Below are positions 25,170 to 33,540 of a DNA stretch of 51,284 nt, in pieces. Position numbers and translations under genes: made by a program. This stretch comes from Desulfovibrio sp. (GTDB taxonomy: Bacteria > Desulfobacterota > Desulfovibrionia > Desulfovibrionales > Desulfovibrionaceae). Under the pieces are notes generated by a model that had not been told where the DNA came from, made no database searches, and saw nothing but the letters and a program-made list of their open reading frames with translations. Location: assembly GCA_031288535.1 (NCBI GenBank), contig JAITRF010000057.1:1-51284 (forward strand), given 5' to 3'. Position 1 is the first letter of the stretch. Every line of letters starts with the position of its first letter.

Positions 25170-25526
25170 ATGACCACGTATCAAAAACGCAGACAATCCG
25201 ACGTCCTGCCGGAAGGCGCCCGCGAAGGCATGGCGGACATGGTCGGTCTTTTTTCCGGAACCCTGGGCTACGATCCGGAAATGCTCTATGTCGAATGCCA
25301 TGTGTGCGGTAAACCGGTTCTCTGGGAAGTGGGCAGGACTACCGCCCTGTTGCTGGCCGCAGGGGTTGACGCCGGCAAACTCGACGAGCGCTGCATGATC
25401 CTTTCCGAAGGCTGCCCGGCCTGCTCCCCGGACGAGCGGGACGGCTATACCCTGGCTGTAGTGCGCATCGCCGGGCTTACCCCCGAGGAGGCGGCCTATA
25501 TGTCGCTTCCGGGCGGGAACGCCTAA
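25170..25526 (+). CDS. Hypothetical protein with two CxxC motifs
   Basis: 118 residues. VECHVCGKPVLWEVG and GCPACSPDE give two CxxC pairs about 50 residues apart, a likely zinc or redox site. The middle (RTTALLLAAGVDAGKLDERCMIL) is probably helical, and the C-terminus (LAVVRIAGLTPEEAAYMSLP) contains no membrane segment. No family was recognised. It has a plausible RBS (cacgagg), codon use like neighbouring genes and no obvious operon partner. Confidence 0.65.
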   Translation: MTTYQKRRQSDVLPEGAREGMADMVGLFSGTLGYDPEMLYVECHVCGKPVLWEVGRTTALLLAAGVDAGKLDERCMILSEGCPACSPDERDGYTLAVVRIAGLTPEEAAYMSLPGGNA

Positions 25527-25613
25527 GAACCTGTCGGACTTTGAACACAGCATGTTCAATTTATTAATGCGTATAATTTTTATTGCATTTGTATACTCAA
25601 AAATATCAATATG

Positions 25614-25735
25614 CTAGAGCAGTTTAACTTTGAAAATTTGGACTGCTCTGCAAGGATTTGTTCACAAATCCTTGCCGCGAAATGCTTGCAGGCGAGCAAA
25701 GTTCGCCTGCAAGCGTTTCAAGCGTAAAATTCTCC
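25614..25735. repeat. Family A repeat, copy 4
   Basis: TAGAGCAGTTTAACTTTGAAAA, the AAGGATTTGTTCACAAATCCTT hairpin, then an alternative third stem GCTTGCAGGCGAGC...GCCTGCAAGC, ending CAAGCGTAAAATTCTCC. It fills much of the 395-bp gap 25527-25921, where otherwise only unremarkable AT-rich DNA is seen. Confidence 0.8.
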
Positions 25736-25921
25736 AGTACGCTGTAACATCTAATTCTTTACAAAAATATGCTTTGAACTCGAACGCAACTGCAGCGATT
25801 GCATACGAACAGTTTGTAAAGTTTTAGACGACACAGACTACTAGCCTGACATGGGTATCTCGCTCCGACAGTCGCCCAATGTATAAGGGCAAAACTGAAT
25901 TCTTCAAGGTCGACCAAACTT

Positions 25922-27343
25922 ATGGCCACACGCATTACAGTTATTGGCGCCGGTCCCGGCGGATACAACGCCGCTTTCGAAGCGGCCAGGGCAGGGGTGG
26001 AAGTGACGCTGGTAGAATTCGCCAGACTGGGAGGCACCTGCCTCAATACCGGATGCATTCCCACCAAAACTCTGAAAGCCTCCGCAGAAGTGCTGGAAAC
26101 CGTGCACCGCTCCAAAGAATTCGGCCTGTCCGGCTCCTGCGACGTCGAAGTCGACATGAACGCGGTTGTGGCCCGTAAACGTAAAGTCACCGATATCCTC
26201 ATCGGCGGCCTGGAAAAAACCTGCGCCAAGCTCAAAATCAACCTGATCTACGGCCGAGGCCAGGTGATCAACGCCGGACTGGTCAAAGTGACCAAACAGG
26301 ACGGCTCAGTGGAAGAAGTCAAAGGCGACAAGGTCATCATCGCCACCGGGTCCAGCACCCTGAACCTGCCTTCCCTGCCCGTGGACCACAGATACATCCT
26401 CAACAGCGACGACGCCCTCGAACTGGATCACGTACCCGCCAGCCTGATCATCGTGGGCGGCGGCATCGTGGGCACCGAACTCGCGTTCATCTACCACTCC
26501 TTCGGCAGCAACGTGACCGTGGTCGAAGGCCAGGCACGCATATTGCCCGTGCCTTCCATTGACGACGAGATGAGCAAGCTCATCCAGCGCGAAATGAAAA
26601 AGGCCAGGATCAATGTCGAACTGTGCCGCACCGTGAACTCCACCAAGGCGGAAGGCGGCAAGGTCAAAGCCGTCATGGGGTCCTCGCCCTTCCTGCCCCC
26701 TGAGGCCATCCCCGCTTCCGCCAAGGAAGAAACCACCATTGAAGCGGACGCCATCATCGTGGCCGTCGGACGCGTACCCAACACCGAAGGCCTCGGTCTG
26801 GCCGAAGCCGGCATCACTACCGACAAGCACGGCTACATTGAAGTCGACGACTTTCTTGAAACCAGCGTGCCCGGCATCTACGCCATCGGCGACGTGCTCG
26901 GTCCCTTCCGCATCATGCTGGCCCACATGGCCGCCGCCGAAGGCTTCGTGGCCGCCCGCAACTGCATGGGCGCCCGGGAAAAACCCAGGTACGACGTGGT
27001 GCCCTCGGGCATCTTCTGCACCCCCGAAATCGCCGATGTCGGCCTGACCGAAAACCAGGCCAGAGACAAGGGCTATGAGGTGGCGACCAGCCTCTTCCAG
27101 TTCCGCGAACTTGGCAAAGCCCAGGCTATGGGCGAACTGCCAGGCGTGTTCAAATTTATCGCCGATAAGAAGACCGGCAAGCTGCTGGGCGCCCACATCG
27201 CCGGAGCCCACGCCACCGATCTTATCGCCGAATTGGCGCTGGCCCTGGAAATGGGCGCGACCGTCAAGGATATCGCCCATACCATCCACGCCCACCCCAC
27301 TCTGGCGGAAGGCGTTTTTGAAGCCGCTCACATGATGCTCTAA
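25922..27343 (+). CDS. lpdA: Dihydrolipoyl dehydrogenase
   Basis: 473-residue FAD disulfide oxidoreductase (E3). Visible: N-terminal FAD site GAGPGGYNAAFEAA, redox disulfide LGGTCLNTGCIPTKT (Cys40, Cys45), NAD site IIVGGGIVGTELAFIYHSFGS, second FAD site YAIGDVLG and the catalytic His-Glu pair in HAHPTLAEG near 458-463. It reoxidises lipoamide in 2-oxoacid dehydrogenase or glycine cleavage complexes; none of those partners is in the window. ATG at 25922; the upstream caaggtc is a modest RBS. Its stop TAA lies at the border of a family A repeat. Confidence 0.93.
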   Translation: MATRITVIGAGPGGYNAAFEAARAGVEVTLVEFARLGGTCLNTGCIPTKTLKASAEVLETVHRSKEFGLSGSCDVEVDMNAVVARKRKVTDILIGGLEKTCAKLKINLIYGRGQVINAGLVKVTKQDGSVEEVKGDKVIIATGSSTLNLPSLPVDHRYILNSDDALELDHVPASLIIVGGGIVGTELAFIYHSFGSNVTVVEGQARILPVPSIDDEMSKLIQREMKKARINVELCRTVNSTKAEGGKVKAVMGSSPFLPPEAIPASAKEETTIEADAIIVAVGRVPNTEGLGLAEAGITTDKHGYIEVDDFLETSVPGIYAIGDVLGPFRIMLAHMAAAEGFVAARNCMGAREKPRYDVVPSGIFCTPEIADVGLTENQARDKGYEVATSLFQFRELGKAQAMGELPGVFKFIADKKTGKLLGAHIAGAHATDLIAELALALEMGATVKDIAHTIHAHPTLAEGVFEAAHMML

Positions 27344-27470
27344 AGCGGTTTGACATTGAAAATGTACAAACCGCTCCGCAGGGATTTGCCTGCGAATCCC
27401 TGCCGCGAGATTGTCGCAAGGCGAATTCGCCTCGCCGTCAAGCGACAATCTCAAGCGCAAAATGCTCTAA
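27341..27470. repeat. Family A repeat, copy 5 (most complete)
   Basis: Three stem-loops in a row: AGCGGTTT...AAACCGCT around TTGAAAATGTAC, AGGGATTTGC/GCGAATCCCT, and GAGATTGTCGC/GCGACAATCTC with an inner GGCGAA/TTCGCC. It ends in AAGCGCAAAATGCTCTA. It begins at the lpdA stop codon and ends where an IS5-like fragment starts. Confidence 0.85.
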
Positions 27471-27537
27471 AGAGCTGCGCATGTATCTTTTGCAGTGCTG
27501 GTTCAATTTGTCGGATGAGGGCATTGAGGATGCCATT
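27469..27537 (+). pseudogene. Transposase fragment (IS5-like)
   Basis: Translating 27469-27537 gives KELRMYLLQCWFNLSDEGIE and then DAI, which matches a conserved block of IS5-group transposases (R-M-Y-L-L-Q-x-W-F-N-L-S-D-x-x-x-E-D-A). After this the reading departs from the family. Only about 23 codons remain, with no terminal repeats seen, so it is a relic. Confidence 0.65.
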
Positions 27538-27551
27538 AAAACCACGCGGGT

Positions 27552-27953
27552 TTATTTCATCATGATAATGCGATCTACATCAATTTCCACGCTGTTCCAA
27601 TCTTTATCGACTTCTCCATGTATCTCGACAGTATCCTGAGGAGTTACTGTCTTACCTCCCCACTTGTCCTGGTCAATATCCACATGAATGTTGCCGGTCT
27701 CATCCCTGAATACATATTTATCCTTGCCAAGACGCTGTGTAATATTTCCGCGCAGAATCACATAACTGTCATCGCGCATGGCCATGGCCTGCCGGACAGT
27801 AACTGGGCTGATGCCTGGACCGGAAAAACCGCCGCCCGCAGCGGAAGGCGCTTCCTGAAAACCGCCTTGTGATGCCGCCATGGAAGCGTCGTGCAGAGAT
27901 GTCATTGCAAACAGCAACGCCAACAGAACAGAAAAGATAGTTCTTTTTTTCAT
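27552..27953 (-). CDS. Periplasmic OB-fold stress protein (YgiW/YdeI, BOF family)
   Basis: 133 residues from the ATG at 27953 (ggaggga upstream). A signal peptide (KKRTIFSVLLALLFAMTSLHDASMA) is followed by a glycine-rich spacer and the BOF domain: VTVRQAMAMRDDSYVILRG, ITQRLGKDKYVFRDETGNI, VDIDQDKWGG and VEIDVDRI. BOF proteins bind small ligands or metals in the periplasm and are linked to stress tolerance; the ligand is unknown. It stands alone, convergent to lpdA. Confidence 0.88.
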   Translation of the reverse strand: MKKRTIFSVLLALLFAMTSLHDASMAASQGGFQEAPSAAGGGFSGPGISPVTVRQAMAMRDDSYVILRGNITQRLGKDKYVFRDETGNIHVDIDQDKWGGKTVTPQDTVEIHGEVDKDWNSVEIDVDRIIMMK

Positions 27954-28074
27954 ATATCCCTCCATGCAGTACAGGTTATTACTAAATACAAAAAACAAGC
28001 CGAACAGTCAAGTCACTACGAAACACTTGACCGCGCATCTTCGCGCGTTTATAACTGCTCCCGTTTCGCCTCCG

Positions 28075-28232
28075 GTTATGGCGCCATATACCGCCTGAAA
28101 CTACGCATTCGCTTCGTTTCAAGAGTAAGACCGCACGGCGGAAACGCTATTTTTGCAATGCCCCCGCCTTCGGCGGCGCGCCTTGTGCCGCCCGGCGGCT
28201 GTACGTTGTTCTGCATACATTTTACGCGCCAC
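28075..28232. repeat. Family D repeat, copy 1
   Basis: Order: TGAAACTACGCATTCGCTTCGTTTCA, CACGGCGGAAACGCTATTTTTGC, CCTTCGGCGGCGC, CCCGGCGGCT and TTCTGCATACATTTTA. The reverse complement of 28780-28943 follows the same order, and 43560-43745 is a third copy. The first part is a palindrome, TGAAAC...GTTTCA. Confidence 0.75.
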
Positions 28233-28289
28233 AGCGTGCCGTTCGGATAAAAGCCGGGGCTCAGTTCGCGTAAAAACAAAGGAGCATCC

Positions 28290-28763
28290 ATGCTGCAACC
28301 CGGAATGACTTTCCCGGATTTTTCCCTGCCGGACCAAAACGGCATGCTGCGCAACCTTGCCGGCCTTGCCGGGCGTTGGGCGGCGGTTTATTTTTATCCT
28401 CGGGACAACACGAGCGGATGTTCTCTGGAGGCTAGAAATTTCGCGGCCCTGTTTTCCGTTTTCGGGGAACACGAGGCGGCGGTATTGGGCATAAGCGCGG
28501 ATTCCGTCAAAAGTCACTGCAATTTTGCCGCCAAGCTTTCCCTGCCCTTCTTTCTGCTCAGCGATGCGGAACACACGCTTCTGCAGGCCGCAGGGGTATG
28601 GAGCAGGAAAAAAATGGCCGGACGAGAGTACATGGGGATCGTGCGCACGACTTTCCTGCTGGACCCGGCGGGCATTGTGCGGGAAGTCTGGCCCAAAGTA
28701 AAAATTCCCGGCCACGCCGAGGCGGTTCTGGCCCGTCTGCGCGAGCTGCGCGCAAAAGCCTAG
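28290..28763 (+). CDS. bcp: Peroxiredoxin (Bcp/AhpC-TSA family)
   Basis: 157 residues, a cytosolic thiol peroxidase. FPDFSLPDQNG and the active site YFYPRDNTSGCSLEARNF (peroxidatic Cys about residue 48) place it with Bcp/PrxQ. The usual T-P-G-C-T reads T-S-G-C-S here, so the conserved proline before Gly-Cys is replaced by serine. A second cysteine is in VKSHCNFA rather than five residues after the first. TTFLLDPAGIVREVW closes the fold. ATG follows aaaggag. The gene stands alone between two inverted family D repeats. Confidence 0.85.
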   Translation: MLQPGMTFPDFSLPDQNGMLRNLAGLAGRWAAVYFYPRDNTSGCSLEARNFAALFSVFGEHEAAVLGISADSVKSHCNFAAKLSLPFFLLSDAEHTLLQAAGVWSRKKMAGREYMGIVRTTFLLDPAGIVREVWPKVKIPGHAEAVLARLRELRAKA

Positions 28764-28779
28764 CACGCTGCAACAACCA

Positions 28780-28943
28780 AATGTATGCGAAGCAGCTAAC
28801 CAGTCGCCTGGCGGCAAGCCCGGCACGCCGCCGCAGGCGGCGCGGGCACGGCAAAAGCAGCGTTTTTCGCCGTGTGATCCTGTCGCTTGAAACGAAGCGG
28901 ATGCGCAGTTTTAAGAGATACACGGCGTCAGGGCGTCCGCCGG
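28780..28943. repeat. Family D repeat, copy 2 (inverted)
   Basis: Inverted relative to copy 1: AATGTATGCGAAGC, GCCTGGCGGCAAG, GCCGCAGGCGGCGC, GCAAAAGCAGCGTTTTTCGCC and TTGAAACGAAGCGGATGCGCAG. Copies 1 and 2 bracket the peroxiredoxin gene. It ends just before the MFS start codon. Confidence 0.75.
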
Positions 28944-28950
28944 TGCGGAC

Positions 28951-30180
28951 ATGAGTCCGGAACCCCTGCTTCGGGCGCAGCATGCCGACATTGACTTCAA
29001 ACGCGAGGTTTTCCCTTTCGGCCGCCGCTCCTTTGTGGTGTATCTGGCCTTTCTGAACGCCTTTGTCCCTATTTCCACAGACCTTTATCTGCCCGCCCTG
29101 CCGCGGATGATGGAAGTTTTCCACTGTTCGCGCGCCCTGGCCGACCTCACTTTGAGCGCCTTCATGCTCTCCTTCGCCCTGACCATGCTTTTCTGGGGAG
29201 CCTCCAGCGACCGGCGCGGACGCAGGCCTGTTCTTCTGGCCGGTCTCGGGCTGTACGCCGCGGCTTCGCTTTTGTGCGCGGCCGCCCCCGACATTTACCT
29301 GCTCATAGCCGGACGCGTCTTGCAGGCGGCGGGCAGCGGCGCGGTTACATCCGTTTCCATGGCGGTGGTCAAGGACGTCTTCAGGGGAAAAGACATGGAA
29401 AGAGCCCTGGTGCTGATGCAGGTCATGACCATGCTCGCGCCCATGCTTGCGCCCACGCTTGGCGCCCTGCTCCTGCGCCTGACATCCTGGCGCGGGCTTT
29501 TCGTGATCCTGTTCCTGTGCGCGCTGCTGGGGCTTATCCCGCTGTTTTTCCTGCGGGAAACCCTGCGCGACCCCGCTTCCGGCAGGGCAATCCTCAAACG
29601 CATAGTGAAGGTATTGGGCAATCCGGGTCTGCGCAGGCTTTTGTTCCTTTTCTCCATTTCCGCCATGCCTTTCATGGCCTATCTGACCTCGTCGGCCTTC
29701 ATCTATATAAAATTCTACGGGCTTTCCGAGGAGAGCTTCAGCCTTTTTTTCGCCGCCAACGCCGGCGTAGCCATGCTCGGTCCCCTGCTTTACGTGCGTC
29801 TGTTCAGAAACTTCGGGCGGCGTTTCTTCCTCTCCCTGGTTTACCTGGTCATGGCCGCGAGCGGTATCACTCTTTTCTTTTTCGGAGACCGCGGCCCTTT
29901 CTATTTTATCTTCTTTTACCTGCCTCTCACCCTATTCGCCTCCTCAAGCCGCCCTTTAGGAACCATGCTGATGATGACGCAGCTTGACACGGACAACGGC
30001 ACGGTGGCGGCCCTGATCGGAAGCTGCGGCCTGTTTTGCGGCGGAATCTCCATGATTATCTGTTCCTTCGGTTTTGCCAATCCGGTCCTGCCAGTAGCCG
30101 GCATGGCCACCTTGGTCGGGTTTGCCTGCCTTGCCTTCTGGCTGGTGCTCGACAGCCGCAAACTGTACCGCGAACTCTGA
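28951..30180 (+). CDS. Major facilitator drug exporter (Bcr/CflA family)
   Basis: 409 residues, 12 predicted helices. After a ~25-residue cytoplasmic lead, LNAFVPISTDLYLPALPRMME is the family start (D-x-Y-L-P-A). The loop GASSDRRGRRPVLLAGLGLY is the MFS motif A, and VLQAAGSGAVTSVSMAVVKDVF is motif C-like. Members export bicyclomycin, chloramphenicol or metabolites with proton antiport; the substrate is unknown. The ATG overlaps the repeat region, without a strong RBS. Confidence 0.85.
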   Translation: MSPEPLLRAQHADIDFKREVFPFGRRSFVVYLAFLNAFVPISTDLYLPALPRMMEVFHCSRALADLTLSAFMLSFALTMLFWGASSDRRGRRPVLLAGLGLYAAASLLCAAAPDIYLLIAGRVLQAAGSGAVTSVSMAVVKDVFRGKDMERALVLMQVMTMLAPMLAPTLGALLLRLTSWRGLFVILFLCALLGLIPLFFLRETLRDPASGRAILKRIVKVLGNPGLRRLLFLFSISAMPFMAYLTSSAFIYIKFYGLSEESFSLFFAANAGVAMLGPLLYVRLFRNFGRRFFLSLVYLVMAASGITLFFFGDRGPFYFIFFYLPLTLFASSSRPLGTMLMMTQLDTDNGTVAALIGSCGLFCGGISMIICSFGFANPVLPVAGMATLVGFACLAFWLVLDSRKLYREL

Positions 30181-30309
30181 AGGCGCAGGTGACTTGGAAC
30201 CCGGAAAGCGATAGAAAAAACCCTACTCCGGCCGACTTTTCACGGGCCGGTGCTTCAGACACGAAAACGCCGCGGCCACAGGAATCGGCCCCGGCAAGGA
30301 GAAAAACTT

Positions 30310-30843
30310 ATGAGCGATTTTATGGACCTGTTCGGAAGACGGCAAAGCTGCCGCAAGTTTGCGGATAGACCCGTGGAGCATGAAAAGCTGGCACGTTGCA
30401 TTGAGGCCGCGTGCCTTAGTCCTTCCGGCTGCAATGCCCAACCCTGGAGTTTCGTGGTAGTGGAAAATCCACAGACTGTAGCAGAGGTAGCCGTTCACGC
30501 GCAGCAACTGAACTTCAACAAATTCCTTTCCAAGTCAAAAGCCTTTATCGTCGTGTTGGAAGAACACGCCGTCCTGGCGCCGGCGGTGCGCCGCATTCTG
30601 GACAGCCAGTATTTTGCCAAAGGGGACTTGGGCGCCGCGACCTTCGCCATTTGCCTCGCCGCTGAAGCCCAAGGGCTGGGGTCCTGCATCATCGGCATCT
30701 ATGATCGGGAAAAGATTGCCGAAATTCTGGGCATCCCGATCGAAAAGCAGTTCGGCGCGCTCATAGCCATCGGCTATCCGGCAAACCCCAAGGTACGGAA
30801 AAAAATACGCAAACCTCTGGAAGAGACAGCGCGCTATGCATAA
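30310..30843 (+). CDS. Nitroreductase-family FMN oxidoreductase
   Basis: 177 residues from ATG 30310 (caaggagaaaaactt upstream). DLFGRRQSCRKFADRPVEHEKL and CIEAACLSPSGCNAQPWSFVVV are the N-terminal FMN and dimer motifs of the family (S-x-R-x-F and S-P-S-x-x-N-x-Q-P-W). FAICLAAEAQGLGSCIIGIYDREKI and GYP at the end are also standard. These homodimers reduce nitro groups, quinones or enones with NAD(P)H; the physiological substrate is unclear. It follows the MFS gene by 129 bp, perhaps as a detoxification pair. Confidence 0.88.
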   Translation: MSDFMDLFGRRQSCRKFADRPVEHEKLARCIEAACLSPSGCNAQPWSFVVVENPQTVAEVAVHAQQLNFNKFLSKSKAFIVVLEEHAVLAPAVRRILDSQYFAKGDLGAATFAICLAAEAQGLGSCIIGIYDREKIAEILGIPIEKQFGALIAIGYPANPKVRKKIRKPLEETARYA

Positions 30844-30849
30844 AGCGCG

Positions 30850-30888
30850 TTAGAGCGGTTTATACATTTTAATGTTAAATCGTTCCAA
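30850..30888. repeat. Family A repeat, partial copy 6
   Basis: Only the first stem is present: TTAGAGCGGTTTATACATTT...AATGTTAAATCGTTCC, directly after the nitroreductase stop codon. Confidence 0.65.
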
Positions 30889-30896
30889 TCAGATTT

Positions 30897-30927
30897 CCGG
30901 ATACAAATTCTGAGGAGTTGTATCCGG
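30897..30927 (+). promoter_or_regulatory. Hairpin in the metN leader
   Basis: CCGGATACAA (30897-30906) pairs perfectly with TTGTATCCGG (30918-30927) around an 11-base loop containing gaggag. It lies 36 bp upstream of metN. It does not resemble a SAM or other known methionine riboswitch, and no T run follows; a terminator or protein site are alternatives. Confidence 0.45.
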
Positions 30928-30963
30928 CAATAAAGCCGGGACGCGCCTTGATACGGGGCAATA

Positions 30964-31977
30964 ATGATAGAAGTCCGGAACCTTGTGAAATTTTATCAAA
31001 GCGAGCCTGTTCTCCGGGATCTGTCCTTTTCCGTCGCACCCGGAGAAATTTTCGGCGTCGTCGGACAGTCCGGAGCCGGCAAGTCCACTCTGCTGCGCTG
31101 TTTCAACGGCCTGGAACCGTATCAGAGCGGCAGCGTGCAGGTAATGGGCAGGGAAGTGGCAAGGCTCCGCGATAAGGAACTCAAGGAACTGCGCCGCGAC
31201 ATGGGCATGATTTTTCAAAATTTTTGCCTCATGAACCGGAAAAACGTCTTTGAAAACGTGGCGTTCCCTCTGCGCGTATGGGAAAGTCATCCAGCCCTGC
31301 CAAAGCGCGTGCGCAGGTTCTTGGGCATCGGGGAGACGGCGGATGCGCGGACAAGGGCCAGGGTAATGGAGCTTCTTGAGCTTGTCGGCCTTGCCGACAA
31401 ACGTTTTGAGCGGGTGCAGAACCTCTCGGGCGGGCAGAAGCAGCGGGTTGGCATCGCCCGTGCCCTGGCACTGAACCCGAAGATACTGCTCTGCGATGAG
31501 GCGACATCGGCTCTCGATCCCGGAACTACCCTTGATATTCTCCAACTTCTTCAGGATATTAACGCTCACTTCAGATTGACGCTGGTGGTTGTCACCCACC
31601 AGATGGAGGTGGTCAAGCGCATCTGCCACAGGCTGCTGCTCCTGGACAAAGGCGCCGGCCTGCGCCTGGGCAGAACCGAAGACCTTTTTCTGTCGCCCGG
31701 AGGTATGGGGCGCTTCGCGGATGAGGAATACGCGCGTCTGCCCTCCGGCGTGAACATCCGTTTGCTTTTTCCACGTGAGATAGCGCGGCAAGCCGTGATC
31801 GCCGCCATGGCCAGGGATCTGGGCCTGAGTTTTCCCATTGTAGGCGGCAAGCTTGAGCATTATATTGACGATGTGCTTGGTTTTCTTATAATCAACGTGC
31901 CTGAAGAAAATCTGGATACGGTATACGGCTACCTACGGGAAAAGAACTTGCGCTGGGAGGCGCTTGACGATGCTTGA
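30964..31977 (+). CDS. metN: Methionine ABC importer ATPase
   Basis: 337 residues. Walker A GQSGAGKST, Q-loop MIFQNFCLM, signature NLSGGQKQRVGIARAL, Walker B ILLCDEATSALDP and H-loop VVVTHQMEV. The C-terminal ~90 residues form a NIL-type domain, the methionine-sensing domain that inhibits transport when the amino acid is plentiful. Its TGA overlaps the metI start by 8 bp. With metI and metQ it forms the complete MetNIQ importer for methionine. Confidence 0.92.
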   Translation: MIEVRNLVKFYQSEPVLRDLSFSVAPGEIFGVVGQSGAGKSTLLRCFNGLEPYQSGSVQVMGREVARLRDKELKELRRDMGMIFQNFCLMNRKNVFENVAFPLRVWESHPALPKRVRRFLGIGETADARTRARVMELLELVGLADKRFERVQNLSGGQKQRVGIARALALNPKILLCDEATSALDPGTTLDILQLLQDINAHFRLTLVVVTHQMEVVKRICHRLLLLDKGAGLRLGRTEDLFLSPGGMGRFADEEYARLPSGVNIRLLFPREIARQAVIAAMARDLGLSFPIVGGKLEHYIDDVLGFLIINVPEENLDTVYGYLREKNLRWEALDDA

Positions 31978-32605
31978 AGCTCTTCTCGGCGCTCTGAGTG
32001 AAACCCTGTACATGGTGTTTTTCGCGACGCTTTTTTCTTCCATCGGTGGCTTCGGCCTCGCGATTTTTCTGATCCTGACCGGCCCCCATGGCTTGAGGCC
32101 CCGGCCCGGCATATACGCGGCGCTGGATGCCGTGGTGAACCTGCTGCGATCTTTCCCCTTCATGATTCTGATGATCGCCCTCATTCCCTTTACCCGCACG
32201 GTTGCGGGCGTGGCCTACGGCAGCACGGCCGCCATCGTGCCTCTGACCGTCGCGGCCATCCCCTTCATGGCCCGGCTGGTCGAGGGGAGCCTGCTGGAGG
32301 TCGACCCTGGGGTTGTGGAAGCGGCCCGTTCCTTCGGCGCCTCGGACGGCCAGATCATCTTTCAGGTCATGGTCAGGGAGGCAATGCCATCCATTGTGCT
32401 GAACGTGGCCGTCCTGGCCATCGCTTTGCTGGGCTATTCGGCCATGGCCGGGGCGATCGGCGGAGGCGGCCTGGGAGCGCTGGCCTACAACGAGGGCTAC
32501 ATCCGCTTCAGGGCCGACATGATGCTCGGGGCCGTGGCTGTGCTGATCCTTGTGGTGCAGTGCATCCAGATCTGCGGCAACCGCATCTACAAAAAACTGC
32601 GATAA
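31970..32605 (+). CDS. metI: Methionine ABC importer permease
   Basis: 211 residues with five helices. It starts MLEALLGALSETLYMVFFATL and has the coupling motif LLEVDPGVVEAARSFGASDGQIIFQVMVREAMPSI (E-A-A-x-x-x-G) and SAMAGAIGGGGLG, all MetI-like. The ATG at 31970 lies inside the metN 3' end; a TTG six bases earlier is in frame but less likely. Confidence 0.92.
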   Translation: MLEALLGALSETLYMVFFATLFSSIGGFGLAIFLILTGPHGLRPRPGIYAALDAVVNLLRSFPFMILMIALIPFTRTVAGVAYGSTAAIVPLTVAAIPFMARLVEGSLLEVDPGVVEAARSFGASDGQIIFQVMVREAMPSIVLNVAVLAIALLGYSAMAGAIGGGGLGALAYNEGYIRFRADMMLGAVAVLILVVQCIQICGNRIYKKLR

Positions 32606-32650
32606 ACCCCTTTCACGACAAACACCTGCGTGCGGGTAAACGAGCTGATT

Positions 32651-33433
32651 ATGAAACAAGTTTTCCTTATCCTGATCCTCGCGGCCTACCTTGCCGGAAA
32701 CGCCGCCCTTGCCTTCGGCGCGAAACTGACGGTCGGCGTCACCCCCTTCCCGCACAAGGACATCATGCTCATAGTAAAGGACTTGCTGGTCAAGGACGGA
32801 GTAACTCTGGACATCAGGGAATTCTCCGACTACGTGCAGCCGAATCTGGCCTTGGCCGACAAGGCTTTGGACGCCAATTTCTTCCAGCACATTCCCTACC
32901 TTGAGAACATGGTCAAGGAAAAGGGCCTTAACTTGGCCTGGGTCGCCAAGGTGCACATCGAGCCTCTGGGACTTTATTCCCGAAAAATTAAAAAGCTGGA
33001 TGAATTGCAGAAAGGAAATTCCCTCGCCCTGCCCAATGACCCCACAAATGAAGCAAGGGCCTTGCGTCTTCTGGAAAAATACGCTCTGGTGACGGTAAAA
33101 CCCGGAGATTTGGTGACCGTGAGAGACATAAACGCAAACCCGCGCGGCCTGAAATTCGTCGAGGTGGAGGCGGCACAGTTGCCGAGAATCCTGCAAGACG
33201 TACAAGCCGCAGTAATCAATACCAATTTCGCGGCCGAAGCGGGACTGCTGCCGGCGCGCGACGCCATAATCATCGAAGACAAGGATTCTCCCTACGCCAA
33301 TGTGGTGGTGGTACGCGGGGAGGACGTGGAAACGCCAGCCGTCAAAGCCCTGATCCGGGCCGTGAATTCCCCGGAAGTCAAGGCGTACATTGAAAAAGAG
33401 CTTGTCCCCAAAGGCATCGTGCCGGCTTTCTGA
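32651..33433 (+). CDS. metQ: Methionine-binding protein of the MetNIQ importer
   Basis: 260 residues from ATG 32651 (an in-frame GTG at 32630 would add 7). Signal peptide MKQVFLILILAAYLAGNAALAFG, then LTVGVTPFPHKDIM, DYVQPNLALADKALDANFFQH (the NlpA/MetQ hallmark) and NDPTNEARALRLLEKYALV. MetQ is usually a lipoprotein, but there is no lipobox cysteine near the cleavage site, so this one may be soluble in the periplasm. Ligand is probably methionine; oligopeptide or other amino acid binding cannot be excluded. Confidence 0.9.
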   Translation: MKQVFLILILAAYLAGNAALAFGAKLTVGVTPFPHKDIMLIVKDLLVKDGVTLDIREFSDYVQPNLALADKALDANFFQHIPYLENMVKEKGLNLAWVAKVHIEPLGLYSRKIKKLDELQKGNSLALPNDPTNEARALRLLEKYALVTVKPGDLVTVRDINANPRGLKFVEVEAAQLPRILQDVQAAVINTNFAAEAGLLPARDAIIIEDKDSPYANVVVVRGEDVETPAVKALIRAVNSPEVKAYIEKELVPKGIVPAF

Positions 33434-33540
33434 TTTAGGGAAACGCTGATTTATTTCCTTGAGGCGGCTTTGCCCCTCAAACTCCCCCAGCAAGGGAATA
33501 CTTTCCCTGTACCCTGAATAGTTATCCCAACGTGTTACAA

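Noticed and set aside
30840-30963. SAM/methionine riboswitch upstream of metN
   Set aside because: No conserved riboswitch core, only a single hairpin.
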